Positions 41,632 through 53,454 of a stretch of 59,803 nt of DNA are shown here, one piece after another; positions within the stretch are counted from its first letter, which is position 1; the number at the start of each line of letters is the position of its first letter. Both the position numbers and the translations under genes were made by a program. The notes beneath the pieces were generated by a model. It searched no databases, was not told the DNA's origin, and worked only from the letters and a program-made list of their open reading frames with translations. The DNA comes from Mycobacterium sp. (GTDB lineage: Bacteria; Actinomycetota; Actinomycetes; Mycobacteriales; Mycobacteriaceae). The DNA is taken from assembly GCA_020438865.1 (NCBI GenBank), contig JAGQTU010000017.1:1-59803 (forward strand), read 5' to 3'.

Positions 41632-42458
41632 CGGCCCTGGCTGATCGCCCGTTGGTGGGCAAGGTCGCCTACGTCACCGGCGGTGCCCGGGGTCAGGGTC
41701 GCGCGCATTGCGTCCGACTGGCCCGCGCCGGGGCGACCATCGTCACCATCGATGCCTGCGGGCCGGTCGGCGCCCACATCGGCTATGCCCACGCCGAACC
41801 GGAGGATCTGGCCGAGACGGTCCGCCTGGTCGAGGACGAGGGCGCCAAGATCTACGCCGACCGTGTCGACGTCCGCGACCTGGCCGGCCAGCAGCGCGTG
41901 ATCGCGAGCGCTGTCGAACAATTCGGCCGCCTGGACATCGTGGTGGCCAACGCCGGCGTGATGAGTTGGGGCCGGGCCTGGGAGATCCCGGCCGAACAGT
42001 GGCAGGAGATCATCGACATCAATCTGACCGGGGTCTGGAACACCGCCAAGGCGACGGTGCCTGCGATGATCGAAGCCGGCAACGGCGGGTCGATCATCGT
42101 GACGAGCTCGGCCGCCGGGATCAAGGCGGTACCGGGCGCCGGACACTACTGCGCCAGCAAGTTCGGTGTGGTCGGGCTGACCAACTCGCTGGCGATCGAG
42201 TTGGGCGAGTACAACATCCGGGTCAACTCGATCCACACCTACGGTGTGGACACCGCGCTGGGCAACGACCTGTCGATGTACGAGACGTTCCAGAAATACC
42301 CGCACTACGTCTACAGCTTCTCTCCGGGCGCGCTGCCCACCGAGTCGCTGACGCCGCCGGAGCAGGTCAGCGAGGTCGTGCTGTTCCTGGCCAGCGACGC
42401 CTCGTATCTGCTGACCGCGGCCCAGGTGCCCGCCGACAAGGGCTATCTGAAGATCTGA
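41628..42458 (+). CDS. Mycofactocin-type SDR dehydrogenase
   Basis: 276-residue SDR. The start GKVAYVTGGARGQGRAHCVRLARAGA and the extended loop GPVGAHIGYAHAEPEDLAETVRLVEDEG are typical of mycofactocin-coupled SDRs, which keep NAD bound and pass electrons to the peptide cofactor. NAGV and the active site YCASK are present, and the YSFSPGALP region near the end is also typical. The likely substrates are alcohols such as terpenols or sterol-related compounds. The mycofactocin biosynthesis genes are not in this window. Its ATG overlaps the stop of a short leader frame. Confidence 0.87.
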   Translation: MTALADRPLVGKVAYVTGGARGQGRAHCVRLARAGATIVTIDACGPVGAHIGYAHAEPEDLAETVRLVEDEGAKIYADRVDVRDLAGQQRVIASAVEQFGRLDIVVANAGVMSWGRAWEIPAEQWQEIIDINLTGVWNTAKATVPAMIEAGNGGSIIVTSSAAGIKAVPGAGHYCASKFGVVGLTNSLAIELGEYNIRVNSIHTYGVDTALGNDLSMYETFQKYPHYVYSFSPGALPTESLTPPEQVSEVVLFLASDASYLLTAAQVPADKGYLKI

Positions 42459-42535
42459 TCGCAACGTCGCGCTGCCGCCGCGGGTGGCTTGGCGGCAAGC
42501 CGAGATTTGTCGGTGCCCGCTGTGATGATGGGGTC

Positions 42536-43768
42536 ATGTCCTCGTCGTCCACGTCGATCGCGCCGCAGCAGCGTCTTGAGGTGTTGTTCGAGCAGTTGGC
42601 GGAGTTGGCCGGGCAGCGCAACGCGATCGACGGGCGCATCGTGGACATCGTGGCGGAGATGGACCGCGATGAGTTGTGCGGGGCCACCGGGGCGCGCTCG
42701 GTGGCGGCGTTGGTGGCCTGGAAGCTCGGCGCGTCATCGGCTAATGCCCACACCATCACCACCATCGCCGGGCGGCTCGAGGAGTTTCCCCGCTGCGCCC
42801 AGGGCATGCGCGAGGGACAGCTGTCCCTCGATCAGGTCGGGGTCATCGCCGCGCGGGCCGCCGAGGGCTCCGATGCGCACTACGCGCAGCTGGCCGCGGT
42901 CGCCACGGTCCACCAGCTGCGCACCGCGGTGCGGCTCGAGCCGCGACCCGACCCCGATCCCCGGCCCGAACCGGCGCGCTCAATCACCACGACCGCCAAC
43001 GAGGTGTCCACCAGCTGGCGCATCACCCTGCCGCACGACGAGGCCGCCCTCTTCGACGCAGCCCTGAAATCCCATCACGACGCGCTGATCGCCGAGTGGA
43101 AGGCCGACCACGACACCGATGGCACCGAGCAGTCACCGCCGCTGCCCAACACCGTCGATGCGTTCCTGCGGCTGGTCGAAGCGGGCTGGGACGCCGAAGC
43201 CACCCGCCGCCCGCACGGGGCGCACACCACCGTCGTGGTCCACCTCGATATCGAGCGCCGCGCCGCCGCCCTACACCTGGGCCCGCTGCTCACCGATGCC
43301 GAACGCCGGTATCTGAGCTGCGATGCCACCTGCGAGGTCTGGTTCGAACGCCACGGCCAGCCGATCGGGGCGGGGCGCACCACCCGCACCATCAGCCGCC
43401 GGCTTCGCCGCGCCCTGGAACACCGCCACCCGGCCTGCGCGGTGCCCGGCTGCGGGGCCACCCGCGGACTGCACGCCCACCACATCCGGCACTGGGAAGA
43501 CGGCGGACCCACCGAACTGGCCAACCTGGTCCTGGTCTGCCCCTTCCACCACCGGGCCCATCACCGCGGCCTGATCACCATCACCGGCCCCGCCGACGAT
43601 CTCGAAGTCACCGACACCGAGGGGCGCCGACTCAGCACCCGATCCCTGGCCCGCCCACCCAAGCATCCCGGACCCCACGTCGCGCCCTACCGCGGCCCCA
43701 CCGGCGAACGCGCCGACTGGTGGTGGTACCAACCCTTCCAACCACAACCACCACCGAGCGATAACTAG
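42536..43768 (+). CDS. DUF222 / HNH endonuclease-domain protein (13E12 family)
   Basis: 410 residues. The N-terminal half is the helical DUF222 domain (LEQLAEL-like start, MDRDELCGATGARSVAALVAW), and the C-terminus has an HNH nuclease motif: CAVPGC, HAHHIRHWEDGG, NLVLVCPFHHRAHH. This is the 13E12-repeat family, present in many scattered copies in mycobacterial genomes and linked to repeat elements, so it may have moved in. No inverted ends or target duplication are seen around it. The end is Pro/Gln-rich. Start: ATG within GGGGTCATG. Confidence 0.88.
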   Translation: MSSSSTSIAPQQRLEVLFEQLAELAGQRNAIDGRIVDIVAEMDRDELCGATGARSVAALVAWKLGASSANAHTITTIAGRLEEFPRCAQGMREGQLSLDQVGVIAARAAEGSDAHYAQLAAVATVHQLRTAVRLEPRPDPDPRPEPARSITTTANEVSTSWRITLPHDEAALFDAALKSHHDALIAEWKADHDTDGTEQSPPLPNTVDAFLRLVEAGWDAEATRRPHGAHTTVVVHLDIERRAAALHLGPLLTDAERRYLSCDATCEVWFERHGQPIGAGRTTRTISRRLRRALEHRHPACAVPGCGATRGLHAHHIRHWEDGGPTELANLVLVCPFHHRAHHRGLITITGPADDLEVTDTEGRRLSTRSLARPPKHPGPHVAPYRGPTGERADWWWYQPFQPQPPPSDN

Positions 43769-43817
43769 GCCGCGCACTACCGGTGCTGCGAGTGATGGCA
43801 GCTGTCCAGTTGGTGTG

Positions 43818-43841
43818 GCCGGTGACTTCACTCCCACCGGC
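43818..43841. terminator. Bidirectional terminator between convergent genes
   Basis: GCCGGTG and CACCGGC form a perfect 7-bp stem with a 10-base loop in the 93 bases between the HNH gene and the convergent acyl-CoA ligase gene. No T-tract is present on either side. Confidence 0.4.
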
Positions 43842-43861
43842 GCGTACACTGCGGACCGGCT

Positions 43862-45535
<1,674 letters not shown>

Positions 45536-45601
45536 GGGCTCTCCTGCCGTCACGTGAACGCGTCTGAGTGTGCCAAACCCGGTCGGTGAAGATCGGGGCG
45601 G

Positions 45602-46450
45602 TCAGGCGGGAAGGGCCGCGGCGGCCGCACGGGCCAGATCGCCCGCCGTGCGGTAACGGTTCGCGGGATCCTTGGCCAGGGCGGTGCCGATGACGTCGTC
45701 GAGCTGCGCCGGCAGCCACGGCGCGAACCGCGTCACTCGCGGCGGCGGGCGATGCAGGTGGCTGCGCACGGTGTCGTCCTTGGAGGCGGCGTCGAAGAAG
45801 GGCGGCTTGCCGGTCAGCAGCCGGAACAGTGATCCACCGAGCGCATAGACGTCGGTACGGGCGTCACAGTGCTTGCCGCGCAACATCTCCGGGGCCGCGT
45901 AGGCGGCGGTGACGAGGACCACGCCGGTGCCCCCGCCCGGGTCGCCGTCCCGGAGCCCGCGCGCGACGCCGAAGTCGGCCAGCAGGGCCCGCCCACCGCG
46001 GTCGGCGGACAGCAGGAAGTTGGCCGGCTTGACGTCACCGTGCAGCAGGCCGTTGCTGTGCGCGTGGTCGAGGGCCGCGGCGATCTCGGTGACGATCCGT
46101 ACCGCCCGGGCCGGTGGCATTCGGCCCGCCCGCAGTTCGGCGTCGGCGTCGGTGCCCGCCACATAGGGCATCGCCAGCCATAGCGTCCCATCGGCGGTCT
46201 CGCCGTGGCCGGACACCGGGACGATGTTGGGGTGGGTCAGTGCACTGGCCAACTCGGCCTCCCGTACGAACCGGCGGCGGAACGCCGGGTCGGCCGCCAG
46301 GTCGGGGCCCAGCACCTTCAGCGCCACCTGCCGCGACGTCGAGACCTCGGTAGCGAGGTAGACACCGGCCATTCCGCCGCGGCCGAGCCGTCGCACGATG
46401 CGGTATCCGGCGAGCACCGTTCCCGGCTCGACCTGGCCGCGCTCACGCAT
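45602..46450 (-). CDS. Soluble Ser/Thr protein kinase with altered HRD motif
   Basis: 282-residue Hanks-type kinase lacking any membrane or sensor domain. The glycine loop is LGRGGMAGV, the ATP lysine K45 is in VALKV, the catalytic loop reads LLHGDVKPAN (H137-G138-D139), and DFG is at 159-161. The arginine of HRD is glycine, so it is a non-RD kinase that may not need activation-loop phosphorylation. The activation segment has VLVTAAYAAPEML. All other catalytic residues are present. GATACT lies six bases before the ATG, giving a likely leaderless transcript. It stands between an acyl-CoA ligase and gltB. Confidence 0.9.
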   Translation of the reverse strand: MRERGQVEPGTVLAGYRIVRRLGRGGMAGVYLATEVSTSRQVALKVLGPDLAADPAFRRRFVREAELASALTHPNIVPVSGHGETADGTLWLAMPYVAGTDADAELRAGRMPPARAVRIVTEIAAALDHAHSNGLLHGDVKPANFLLSADRGGRALLADFGVARGLRDGDPGGGTGVVLVTAAYAAPEMLRGKHCDARTDVYALGGSLFRLLTGKPPFFDAASKDDTVRSHLHRPPPRVTRFAPWLPAQLDDVIGTALAKDPANRYRTAGDLARAAAAALPA

Positions 46451-46456
46451 CGGCCC

Positions 46457-46462
46457 AGTATC
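46457..46462 (-). promoter_or_regulatory. -10 element of the kinase gene (leaderless)
   Basis: GATACT on the minus strand, six bases before the kinase ATG, with no ribosome site between. One base differs from the ideal TATACT. Confidence 0.45.
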
Positions 46463-46963
46463 GCCTCCGCTCCCGCACCCGGCCCGCGCCGTGGTCGGAT
46501 CACGCCGTCAGCGAATGCTCTCTAAGAATCCGGGCAGAGTTTGCGCAAAATGCCGGATCGACGAGAACGCCATCCGACCGGGGCCGATGACGAGCGCCGA
46601 TGTCGCATAACCCGCACCCGGACCGTCCGAATCGTGGTGATCAAGCAAACGGGCGCAATTGACGTTGACGGCCGGGTTCGGCCGCGCGGAACCCCGGACG
46701 CCGGCCATTTGCGCACCAAAATCGGCCTCCGGCAACGATTTCCGCAACCGGAGCCCGCCCGGCCGGGCCCGCCCGAAACCGGAGCGGGGCCAATCGGCTT
46801 AGGGTGGACTAAGTTGGCATGTCAGGCGGTGTTTGGCATATCGTTTTACGACTTGTTGACCAGCAGGGCCGCCGTTCACCGACGCACGGGGGAACCCCTG
46901 ACGGCGCGGCGGCAATCCCCGCTGAAATCGCCGCGCATAAAGCTTGTGAAGGGCCAGGTGCGA
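46463..46963 (+). other. Long non-coding leader region upstream of gltB
   Basis: 500 bases without a supported gene. Several short frames exist but none has a good start or composition. It holds an inverted repeat CTTAG-N6-CTAAG at 46798-46813, a promoter candidate just after it, and AT-rich patches near 46830-46860. Nitrogen-responsive control of gltBD would act here, but I cannot point to a clear GlnR site or a riboswitch fold. Confidence 0.5.
46814..46842 (+). promoter_or_regulatory. Candidate gltB promoter
   Basis: TTGGCA (46814-46819), a 17-base spacer and CATATC (46837-46842). The -35 matches five of six consensus bases and the -10 is weak. Transcription would start near 46849, leaving a leader of about 115 bases before gltB. 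The CTTAG/CTAAG repeat ends at its edge. Confidence 0.35.
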
Positions 46964-49900
46964 ATGCCCAGAAGTGTCGGGCTGTACAACCCCGCATTCG
47001 AACACGATGCCTGTGGCGTCGCGATGGTCGTCGACATCCACGGCCGGCGCAGCCGGGACATCGTCGACAAGGCGATCACCGCCCTGCTGAACCTCGAACA
47101 CCGTGGGGCCGCGGGCGCCGAGCCGCACAGCGGTGACGGGGCCGGCATCATGCTGCAGGTCCCCGATTCGTTCCTGCGCGCGGTGTGTAAGGAAAGGGAA
47201 GGTTTCGACCTTCCTCCCGAGGGGTCCTACGCCACCGGCATCGCCTTCCTGCCGCAGTCGGCCCGCGACGCGGCCACCGCCTGTGAGGCGGTGGCGAAGA
47301 TCGTCGAGGCGGAGGGCCTCGACGTGCTGGGCTGGCGCGAGGTGCCGACCGACGATTCGTCGCTGGGCGCACTGTCGCGCGATGCCATGCCGACCTTCCG
47401 CCAGCTGTTCATCGGCGGTGCCTCGGGCATGGATCTCGAGCGGCGGGCCTACGTGATCCGCAAGCGCGCCGAGCACGAGCTGGGCTCCAAGGGCCCGGGC
47501 CAGGACGGCCCGGGTCGCGAAACCGTCTATTTCCCAAGCCTTTCCGGCCGCACCTTCGTCTACAAGGGAATGCTGACCACCCCGCAGCTCAAGGCGTTCT
47601 ACCTGGATCTGCAAGATGAGCGGCTGGAGAGCGCGCTGGGCATCGTGCACTCCCGGTTCTCCACCAACACCTTCCCGTCCTGGCCGCTGGCCCATCCGTT
47701 CCGGCGCATCGCACACAACGGCGAGATCAACACCGTCACCGGCAACGAGAACTGGATGCGCGCCCGCGAGGCGCTGATCAAGAGCGACGTGTTCGGCTCG
47801 CAGGACGACCTGGAGAAGATCTTCCCGATCTGCACCCCCGGCGCCTCGGATACCGCCCGCTTCGACGAGGTGCTCGAACTGCTGCACCTCGGCGGCCGCA
47901 GCCTGGCCCACGCGGTGCTGATGATGATCCCGGAGGCGTGGGAGCGGCAGGACTCGATGGACCCCGCCCGCCGGGCCTTCTACGCCTATCACGCATCGCT
48001 GATGGAGCCGTGGGACGGACCGGCCTCGGTGTGCTTCTCCGACGGCACCGTCGTCGGCGCGGTGCTCGACCGCAACGGGCTGCGCCCGTCCCGGATCTGG
48101 GTGACCGAGGACGGTCTTGTGGTGATGGCCTCCGAGGTCGGTGTCCTCGACCTCGACCCGGCCAAGGTGGTCAAGCGGATGCGCCTGCAGCCGGGCCGGA
48201 TGTTCCTGGTCGACACCGCCCAGGGCCGCATCGTCTCCGACGAGGAGATCAAGTCCGAACTGGCCGCCGAGCACCCCTACCAGGAGTGGCTGGACTCCCA
48301 GCAGTTCCACCTCGACGAGTTACCGCAGGGCCCGTACATCCGGATGCCGCACCACCGGGTGGTGCTGCGTCAGCAGGCCTTCGGCTACACCTACGAGGAG
48401 CTCAACCTGCTGGTCGCGCCGATGGCCCGCACCGGCGCCGAGCCGATCGGCTCGATGGGTACCGACACCCCGGTCGCGGTGCTCTCGGCCCGGCCGCGGA
48501 TGCTGTTCGACTACTTCCAGCAGCTGTTCGCCCAGGTGACCAATCCGCCACTGGACGCCATCCGCGAGGAGGTGGTGACCAGCCTGCAGGCCACCATCGG
48601 ACCCGAGGGTGACGTGCTCAACCCGGTACCGGAGTCATGCCACCAGATCGTGCTGCCGCAGCCGATACTGCGTAACCACGAACTGGCCAAGCTGGTCAAC
48701 CTCAACCCCGACGACGAGGTCCGCGGCCACAAGCACGGCATGCGCTCGGCGGTCATCCGCTGTCTGTATCCGGTCGCCAAGGGCGGTGAGGGCCTGCGCC
48801 GTGCGCTCGACGACATCCGGGACGCGGCGTCGAAGGCGATCGAGGACGGCGCCCGCGTCCTGGTGATCTCCGACCGCGAGTCCAACGAGAACCTGGCGCC
48901 GATCCCGTCGCTGCTGGCCGTCGCGGCGATCCACCACCACCTGGTTCGGCAGCGCACCCGTACGCAAGTCGGATTGATCGTCGAGGCCGGCGACGCCCGC
49001 GAGGTCCACCACATGGCGATGCTGATCGGCTTCGGCGCCGCCGCCATCAACCCCTACATCGCCTTCGAATCGATCGAGGACATGCTCAACCGCGGCGCGC
49101 TGGGCGGCATGGACCGCGAGAAGGCGCTGTCGAACTACATCAAGGCCGCCGGCAAGGGTGTGCTGAAGGTGATGTCGAAGATGGGCATCTCCACGGTGGC
49201 CTCCTACACCGGCGCGCAGCTGTTCCAGGCCATCGGCATCTCGCAGGGCGTGCTCGACGAGTACTTCACCGGGCTGACCTGCCCGGTCGGCGGCATCGAC
49301 CTCGACGACATCGCCGCGGACGTCGCCACTCGCCACCAGCTGGCCTACCTGGACCGCCCCGACGAGCGCGCGCACCGCGAACTCGAGGTCGGCGGGGAGT
49401 ACCAGTGGCGCCGTGAGGGCGAGTACCACCTGTTCAACCCCGACACCGTGTTCAAGCTGCAACACTCGACCCGCACCGGGCAGTATGCGGTGTTCAAGGA
49501 GTACACCGCGCTGGTCGACGACCAGAGCGAGCGGATGGCCTCGCTGCGCGGGCTGCTGAAGTTCAAGGACGCAGAAGGCAGCGGGCGGCCCCCGGTTCCG
49601 ATCGAGGAGGTCGAACCGGCCAGTGAGATCGTCAAGCGCTTCTCCACGGGCGCGATGAGCTACGGCTCTATCTCCGCCGAGGCGCACGAGACCCTGGCGA
49701 TCGCGATGAACCGCCTTGGCGGGCGGTCGAACTCGGGCGAGGGCGGCGAGGCCAGCAGCCGGTTCGACCGCGACCCCAACGGCGACTGGCGGCGCAGCGC
49801 GATCAAGCAGGTGGCCTCCGGCCGCTTCGGGGTCACCTCGCACTACCTGACCAACTGCACCGATATCCAGATCAAGATGGCCCAGGGCGCGAAACCCGGT

Positions 49901-51565
49901 GAGGGCGGACAACTTCCGGGTCACAAGGTGTACCCGTGGGTGGCCGAGGTGCGCCACTCCACGCCGGGTGTCGGACTGATCTCGCCGCCGCCGCACCACG
50001 ACATCTACTCAATCGAGGATCTGGCACAACTGATCCACGACCTGAAGAACTCCAACCCGCAGGCCCGCGTCCACGTGAAGCTGGTGTCCGAGAACGGGGT
50101 CGGCACGGTGGCGGCCGGTGTCTCAAAGGCGCACGCCGACGTGGTGCTGATCTCCGGGCACGACGGCGGCACCGGCGCCACCCCGCTGACGTCGATGAAG
50201 CACGCGGGCGCGCCGTGGGAGCTCGGCCTGGCCGAGACCCAGCAGACGTTGCTGCTCAACGGACTTCGGGACCGGATCGTGGTGCAGGTCGACGGCCAGC
50301 TCAAGACCGGCCGCGACGTGGTGATCGCGGCGCTGCTGGGCGCCGAGGAGTTCGGCTTCGCGACCGCGCCGCTGGTGGTGTCGGGCTGCATCATGATGCG
50401 GGTCTGCCACCTCGACACCTGCCCGGTCGGCGTGGCCACGCAGAACCCGCTGCTGCGCGATCGGTTCAACGGCAAGCCGGAGTTCGTGGAGAACTTCTTC
50501 CTGTTCATCGCCGAAGAGGTCCGGGAACTGATGGCGCAGTTGGGCTTCCGGACCGTCGACGAGATGGTCGGACAGGTCGACGCGCTGGACACCGCTCGCG
50601 CGGCCGAGCACTGGAAGGCCCGCAAGCTAGACCTCACGCCGGTGCTGTACGCGCCGGACTCGGCGTTCATGAACCAGGACCTATACTGCAGTTCGCGACA
50701 GGACCACGGCCTGGACAAGGCGCTGGACCAGCAGCTGATCGTGATGAGCCGGGAGGCCCTGGACTCGGGGACCTCGGTGAAGTTCACCACGACCATCGCC
50801 AATACCAACCGCACCGTCGGCACCATGCTGGGCCACGAGCTGACCAAAGCCTATGGCGCGAACGGGCTTCCGGACGGCACCATCGACATCACGTTCGAGG
50901 GCTCGGCGGGCAACAGCTTCGGGGCGTTCGTGCCCAAGGGCATCACACTGCGGGTGTACGGCGACGCCAACGACTACGTCGGCAAGGGCCTGTCCGGCGG
51001 CCGGATCGTGCTGCGCCCCGCCGAAAACTCGCCGGAAGGCTATGTGGCCGAGGACAACATCATCGGTGGCAATGTGATCCTGTTCGGCGCCACCAGCGGT
51101 ACCGCGTTCATTCGCGGCACGGTGGGCGAGCGGTTCGCGGTGCGCAACTCCGGTGCCCACGCGGTGGTGGAGGGCGTCGGTGACCACGGCTGTGAGTACA
51201 TGACCGGCGGCCGGGTGGTCATCCTGGGCCCGACCGGTCGCAACTTCGCCGCCGGCATGTCCGGCGGGGTGGCCTACGTCTACGACCCGGCCGGTGCACT
51301 GGCCGCCAACCTCAACACGGAGATGGTGGACCTCGACGAGTTCGACGACGCCGATGCCGAGTGGCTGCACGACATGCTCGTCGCGCACGTCGGTGCCACC
51401 GATTCAGCGGTGGGACAGCGCATCCTGTCCGACTGGCCGAAACAGATGGGTGACTTCGTGAAGGTGATGCCGCGCGACTACAAGGCGGTGCTGCAGGCGA
51501 TCGCCGCGGCCGAGGCCGCCGGCGAGGACGTCGACCAGGCGATCATGGCGGCGGCTCATGGCTGA
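46964..51565 (+). CDS. gltB: Glutamate synthase (NADPH) large subunit
   Basis: 1533-residue GltB. C17, in HDACGV, is the glutaminase nucleophile exposed when the short propeptide is removed. The amidotransferase domain runs to about residue 430, then come the central and FMN-binding synthase domains, with a 3Fe-4S cluster at C1142, C1148 and C1153 (C-x5-C-x4-C), and a C-terminal glycine-rich beta-helix. It converts glutamine and 2-oxoglutarate to two glutamates with electrons from GltD. Length matches mycobacterial GltB (about 1530). The start is chosen by alignment to that N-terminus; a longer open frame upstream has no support. The last eight bases overlap gltD. Confidence 0.97.
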   Translation: MPRSVGLYNPAFEHDACGVAMVVDIHGRRSRDIVDKAITALLNLEHRGAAGAEPHSGDGAGIMLQVPDSFLRAVCKEREGFDLPPEGSYATGIAFLPQSARDAATACEAVAKIVEAEGLDVLGWREVPTDDSSLGALSRDAMPTFRQLFIGGASGMDLERRAYVIRKRAEHELGSKGPGQDGPGRETVYFPSLSGRTFVYKGMLTTPQLKAFYLDLQDERLESALGIVHSRFSTNTFPSWPLAHPFRRIAHNGEINTVTGNENWMRAREALIKSDVFGSQDDLEKIFPICTPGASDTARFDEVLELLHLGGRSLAHAVLMMIPEAWERQDSMDPARRAFYAYHASLMEPWDGPASVCFSDGTVVGAVLDRNGLRPSRIWVTEDGLVVMASEVGVLDLDPAKVVKRMRLQPGRMFLVDTAQGRIVSDEEIKSELAAEHPYQEWLDSQQFHLDELPQGPYIRMPHHRVVLRQQAFGYTYEELNLLVAPMARTGAEPIGSMGTDTPVAVLSARPRMLFDYFQQLFAQVTNPPLDAIREEVVTSLQATIGPEGDVLNPVPESCHQIVLPQPILRNHELAKLVNLNPDDEVRGHKHGMRSAVIRCLYPVAKGGEGLRRALDDIRDAASKAIEDGARVLVISDRESNENLAPIPSLLAVAAIHHHLVRQRTRTQVGLIVEAGDAREVHHMAMLIGFGAAAINPYIAFESIEDMLNRGALGGMDREKALSNYIKAAGKGVLKVMSKMGISTVASYTGAQLFQAIGISQGVLDEYFTGLTCPVGGIDLDDIAADVATRHQLAYLDRPDERAHRELEVGGEYQWRREGEYHLFNPDTVFKLQHSTRTGQYAVFKEYTALVDDQSERMASLRGLLKFKDAEGSGRPPVPIEEVEPASEIVKRFSTGAMSYGSISAEAHETLAIAMNRLGGRSNSGEGGEASSRFDRDPNGDWRRSAIKQVASGRFGVTSHYLTNCTDIQIKMAQGAKPGEGGQLPGHKVYPWVAEVRHSTPGVGLISPPPHHDIYSIEDLAQLIHDLKNSNPQARVHVKLVSENGVGTVAAGVSKAHADVVLISGHDGGTGATPLTSMKHAGAPWELGLAETQQTLLLNGLRDRIVVQVDGQLKTGRDVVIAALLGAEEFGFATAPLVVSGCIMMRVCHLDTCPVGVATQNPLLRDRFNGKPEFVENFFLFIAEEVRELMAQLGFRTVDEMVGQVDALDTARAAEHWKARKLDLTPVLYAPDSAFMNQDLYCSSRQDHGLDKALDQQLIVMSREALDSGTSVKFTTTIANTNRTVGTMLGHELTKAYGANGLPDGTIDITFEGSAGNSFGAFVPKGITLRVYGDANDYVGKGLSGGRIVLRPAENSPEGYVAEDNIIGGNVILFGATSGTAFIRGTVGERFAVRNSGAHAVVEGVGDHGCEYMTGGRVVILGPTGRNFAAGMSGGVAYVYDPAGALAANLNTEMVDLDEFDDADAEWLHDMLVAHVGATDSAVGQRILSDWPKQMGDFVKVMPRDYKAVLQAIAAAEAAGEDVDQAIMAAAHG

Positions 51566-53024
51566 CCCGACCGGTTTTCTGAAGTACACCCACCGGGAGA
51601 CGCCCACCCGCAGGCCGGTGCCGCTGCGGCTGCGGGACTGGAAGGAGGTCTACGAGGAGTTCGACCGTGTGACCCTGACCGACCAAGCCTCGCGGTGTAT
51701 GGACTGCGGAATCCCGTTCTGCCACAACGGGTGCCCGCTGGGCAACCTGATCCCGGAGTGGAACGACCTGGTGTACCGGAACCGCTGGCAGGACGCCATC
51801 GAGCGGCTGCACGCCACGAACAACTTCCCCGAGTTCACCGGCCGGCTCTGCCCGGCGCCGTGCGAGGCGTCGTGCGTGCTGGGCATCAACTCCGATCCGG
51901 TGACCATCAAGCAGGTCGAGGTCGAGATCATCGACAACGCCTTCGACGAGGGCTGGGTCAAAGCGCAGCCGCCGCACCTGCTGACCGGCAAGAGCGTCGC
52001 CGTCATCGGATCCGGGCCCGCCGGGCTGGCCGCCGCCCAGCAGCTGACCCGGGCCGGCCACGACGTCACCGTCTTCGAGCGGGCCGACCGCATCGGCGGT
52101 CTGCTGCGCTACGGCATCCCCGAGTTCAAGATGGAGAAGCGCCACATCGACCGCCGGCTGGTGCAGATGGAGGCCGAGGGCACCCGCTTCCGGGCCGGGG
52201 TGAACGTCGGGATCGACATAACAGCGGATAACCTTCGATCGGAGTTCGACGCGGTGGTGCTGGCCGGTGGCGCCACCGAGGGGCGCGACCTGCCCATCCC
52301 GGGCCGCCAGTTCGAAGGCATCTACCAGGCCATGGAGTACCTGCCGTGGGCCAACCGGGTCCAGCAGGGCGATCCGGTGCTCGACGGCGACGGCCAGCCG
52401 CCGATCACCGCCAAGGGCAAGCGGGTCATCATCATCGGCGGTGGCGACACCGGGGCGGACTGCCTGGGCACCGCCCACCGGCAGGGCGCGGCCAGCGTGC
52501 ACCAGTTCGAGATCATGCCGCGACCGCCCGAGGCCAGAGCCGATTCGACGCCGTGGCCGACCTATCCGCTGATGTTCCGGGTGTCCTCGGCGCACGAGGA
52601 GGGCGGCGAGCGGATGTTCTCGGTGAACACCGAGAAGTTCCTCGGTAATGAGGGCAAGGTCACCGGGCTGCGCGCCCACGAGGTCGTCATGTCGGGCGGC
52701 AAGTTCGAGAAGGTGGAGGGCACCGATTTCGAACTCGACGCCGACTTGGTGCTGCTGGCGATGGGCTTCGTCGGCCCCGAGAAGCCGGGCCTGCTGACTG
52801 ATCTGGGCGTGGACTTGACCGACCGGGGCAACGTCGCCCGCGACGACGACTTCCAGACCTCGGTGCCAGGCGTTTTCGTGGCCGGCGATATGGGCCGCGG
52901 GCAGTCCCTGATCGTCTGGGCGATCGCCGAGGGCCGGGCCGCCGCCGCCGGCGTCGACCGGTACCTGATGGGGCACTCGGCGCTGCCGCGGCCGATCAAG
53001 CCGACAGCCGCTCCGCAGCGCTAG
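51558..53024 (+). CDS. gltD: Glutamate synthase (NADPH) small subunit
   Basis: 488-residue GltD. The N-terminal cysteine motifs [17 protein letters not shown] and CPAPCEASC bind the 4Fe-4S clusters. [17 protein letters not shown] is the FAD fold, [13 protein letters not shown] the NADPH fold, and [14 protein letters not shown] closes the FAD site. It oxidises NADPH and passes electrons to GltB. The ATG overlaps the gltB stop by eight bases (ATGGCTGA), so equal amounts are made. Confidence 0.97.
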   Translation: MADPTGFLKYTHRETPTRRPVPLRLRDWKEVYEEFDRVTLTDQASRCMDCGIPFCHNGCPLGNLIPEWNDLVYRNRWQDAIERLHATNNFPEFTGRLCPAPCEASCVLGINSDPVTIKQVEVEIIDNAFDEGWVKAQPPHLLTGKSVAVIGSGPAGLAAAQQLTRAGHDVTVFERADRIGGLLRYGIPEFKMEKRHIDRRLVQMEAEGTRFRAGVNVGIDITADNLRSEFDAVVLAGGATEGRDLPIPGRQFEGIYQAMEYLPWANRVQQGDPVLDGDGQPPITAKGKRVIIIGGGDTGADCLGTAHRQGAASVHQFEIMPRPPEARADSTPWPTYPLMFRVSSAHEEGGERMFSVNTEKFLGNEGKVTGLRAHEVVMSGGKFEKVEGTDFELDADLVLLAMGFVGPEKPGLLTDLGVDLTDRGNVARDDDFQTSVPGVFVAGDMGRGQSLIVWAIAEGRAAAAGVDRYLMGHSALPRPIKPTAAPQR

Positions 53025-53051
53025 GCCGTTCGCGCACTGATTCAGAACTCA

Positions 53052-53066
53052 CGCACTAGAAGTGCG
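53052..53066 (+). terminator. Possible gltBD terminator
   Basis: CGCACT and AGTGCG pair perfectly around AGA, 28 bases after the gltD stop. No T-tract follows, so the call is weak. Confidence 0.35.
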
Positions 53067-53159
53067 CTCAGACTCAAGGGGTCGGTGCAACACCTGGGTG
53101 CGACCACATGAGCCACTCCAGTCACAACAGAATCATCTGATTTTTAATCGGCGCGCCTC

Positions 53160-53189
53160 TTGCCGTTTGCAGTGTGTGATATGTCTAAT
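53160..53189 (+). promoter_or_regulatory. Candidate promoter of a small basic protein gene
   Basis: TTGCCG (53160-53165), an 18-base spacer and TCTAAT (53184-53189) in a patch clearly richer in A and T than its surroundings. The small gene starts 68 bases downstream. Other -10-like hexamers overlap, so the exact element is unsure. Confidence 0.4.
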
Positions 53190-53256
53190 AGCTGGAGCGG
53201 GTGCTGCGGTAAAGTCGGGCCCGATGTGTGGAGATTCGACCACAGGAGTGATCCTC

Positions 53257-53397
53257 GTGTACCTCAACCCGATATCGCGCTCCCGGGTCGCGCGTATGGC
53301 CTGGTCATTATTCCGCCATCCGGTCAAGAGCCGGGAATTTCCCGCTCGGCACGAGCGGCTCATCACGGCCGACGAACTCGTCCGCATGGGGTTCTAG
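53257..53397 (+). CDS. Small basic protein of unknown function
   Basis: 46 residues, rich in Arg and Lys (NPISRSRVARMAW and RHPVKSREFPARHERL), with an acidic C-terminal turn (TADELVRMGF). No signal peptide or clear membrane helix. The GTG start has AGGAG eight bases upstream; an ATG at 53224 would add 11 residues but has no ribosome site. The ribosome site and the AT-rich promoter patch upstream support it as a real gene. I do not recognise a family; RNA or membrane-surface binding would fit the charge. Confidence 0.55.
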   Translation: MYLNPISRSRVARMAWSLFRHPVKSREFPARHERLITADELVRMGF

Positions 53398-53454
53398 CAA
53401 CGCTTTTCGGCACCCTCTGACGCCACCGCTATTTTGCCAGTCGTTACCTGACCG

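Noticed and set aside
46841-46860. TTTAC and TTGAC spaced by six bases upstream of gltB, resembling GlnR half-sites
   Set aside because: Only the AC positions agree with the published GlnR pattern; the b-site bases do not. Not strong enough to call.
46799-49999. Long minus-strand frames opposite gltB (503 and 454 residues)
   Set aside because: They are shadows of the certain gltB gene, with no family motif and no ribosome sites.
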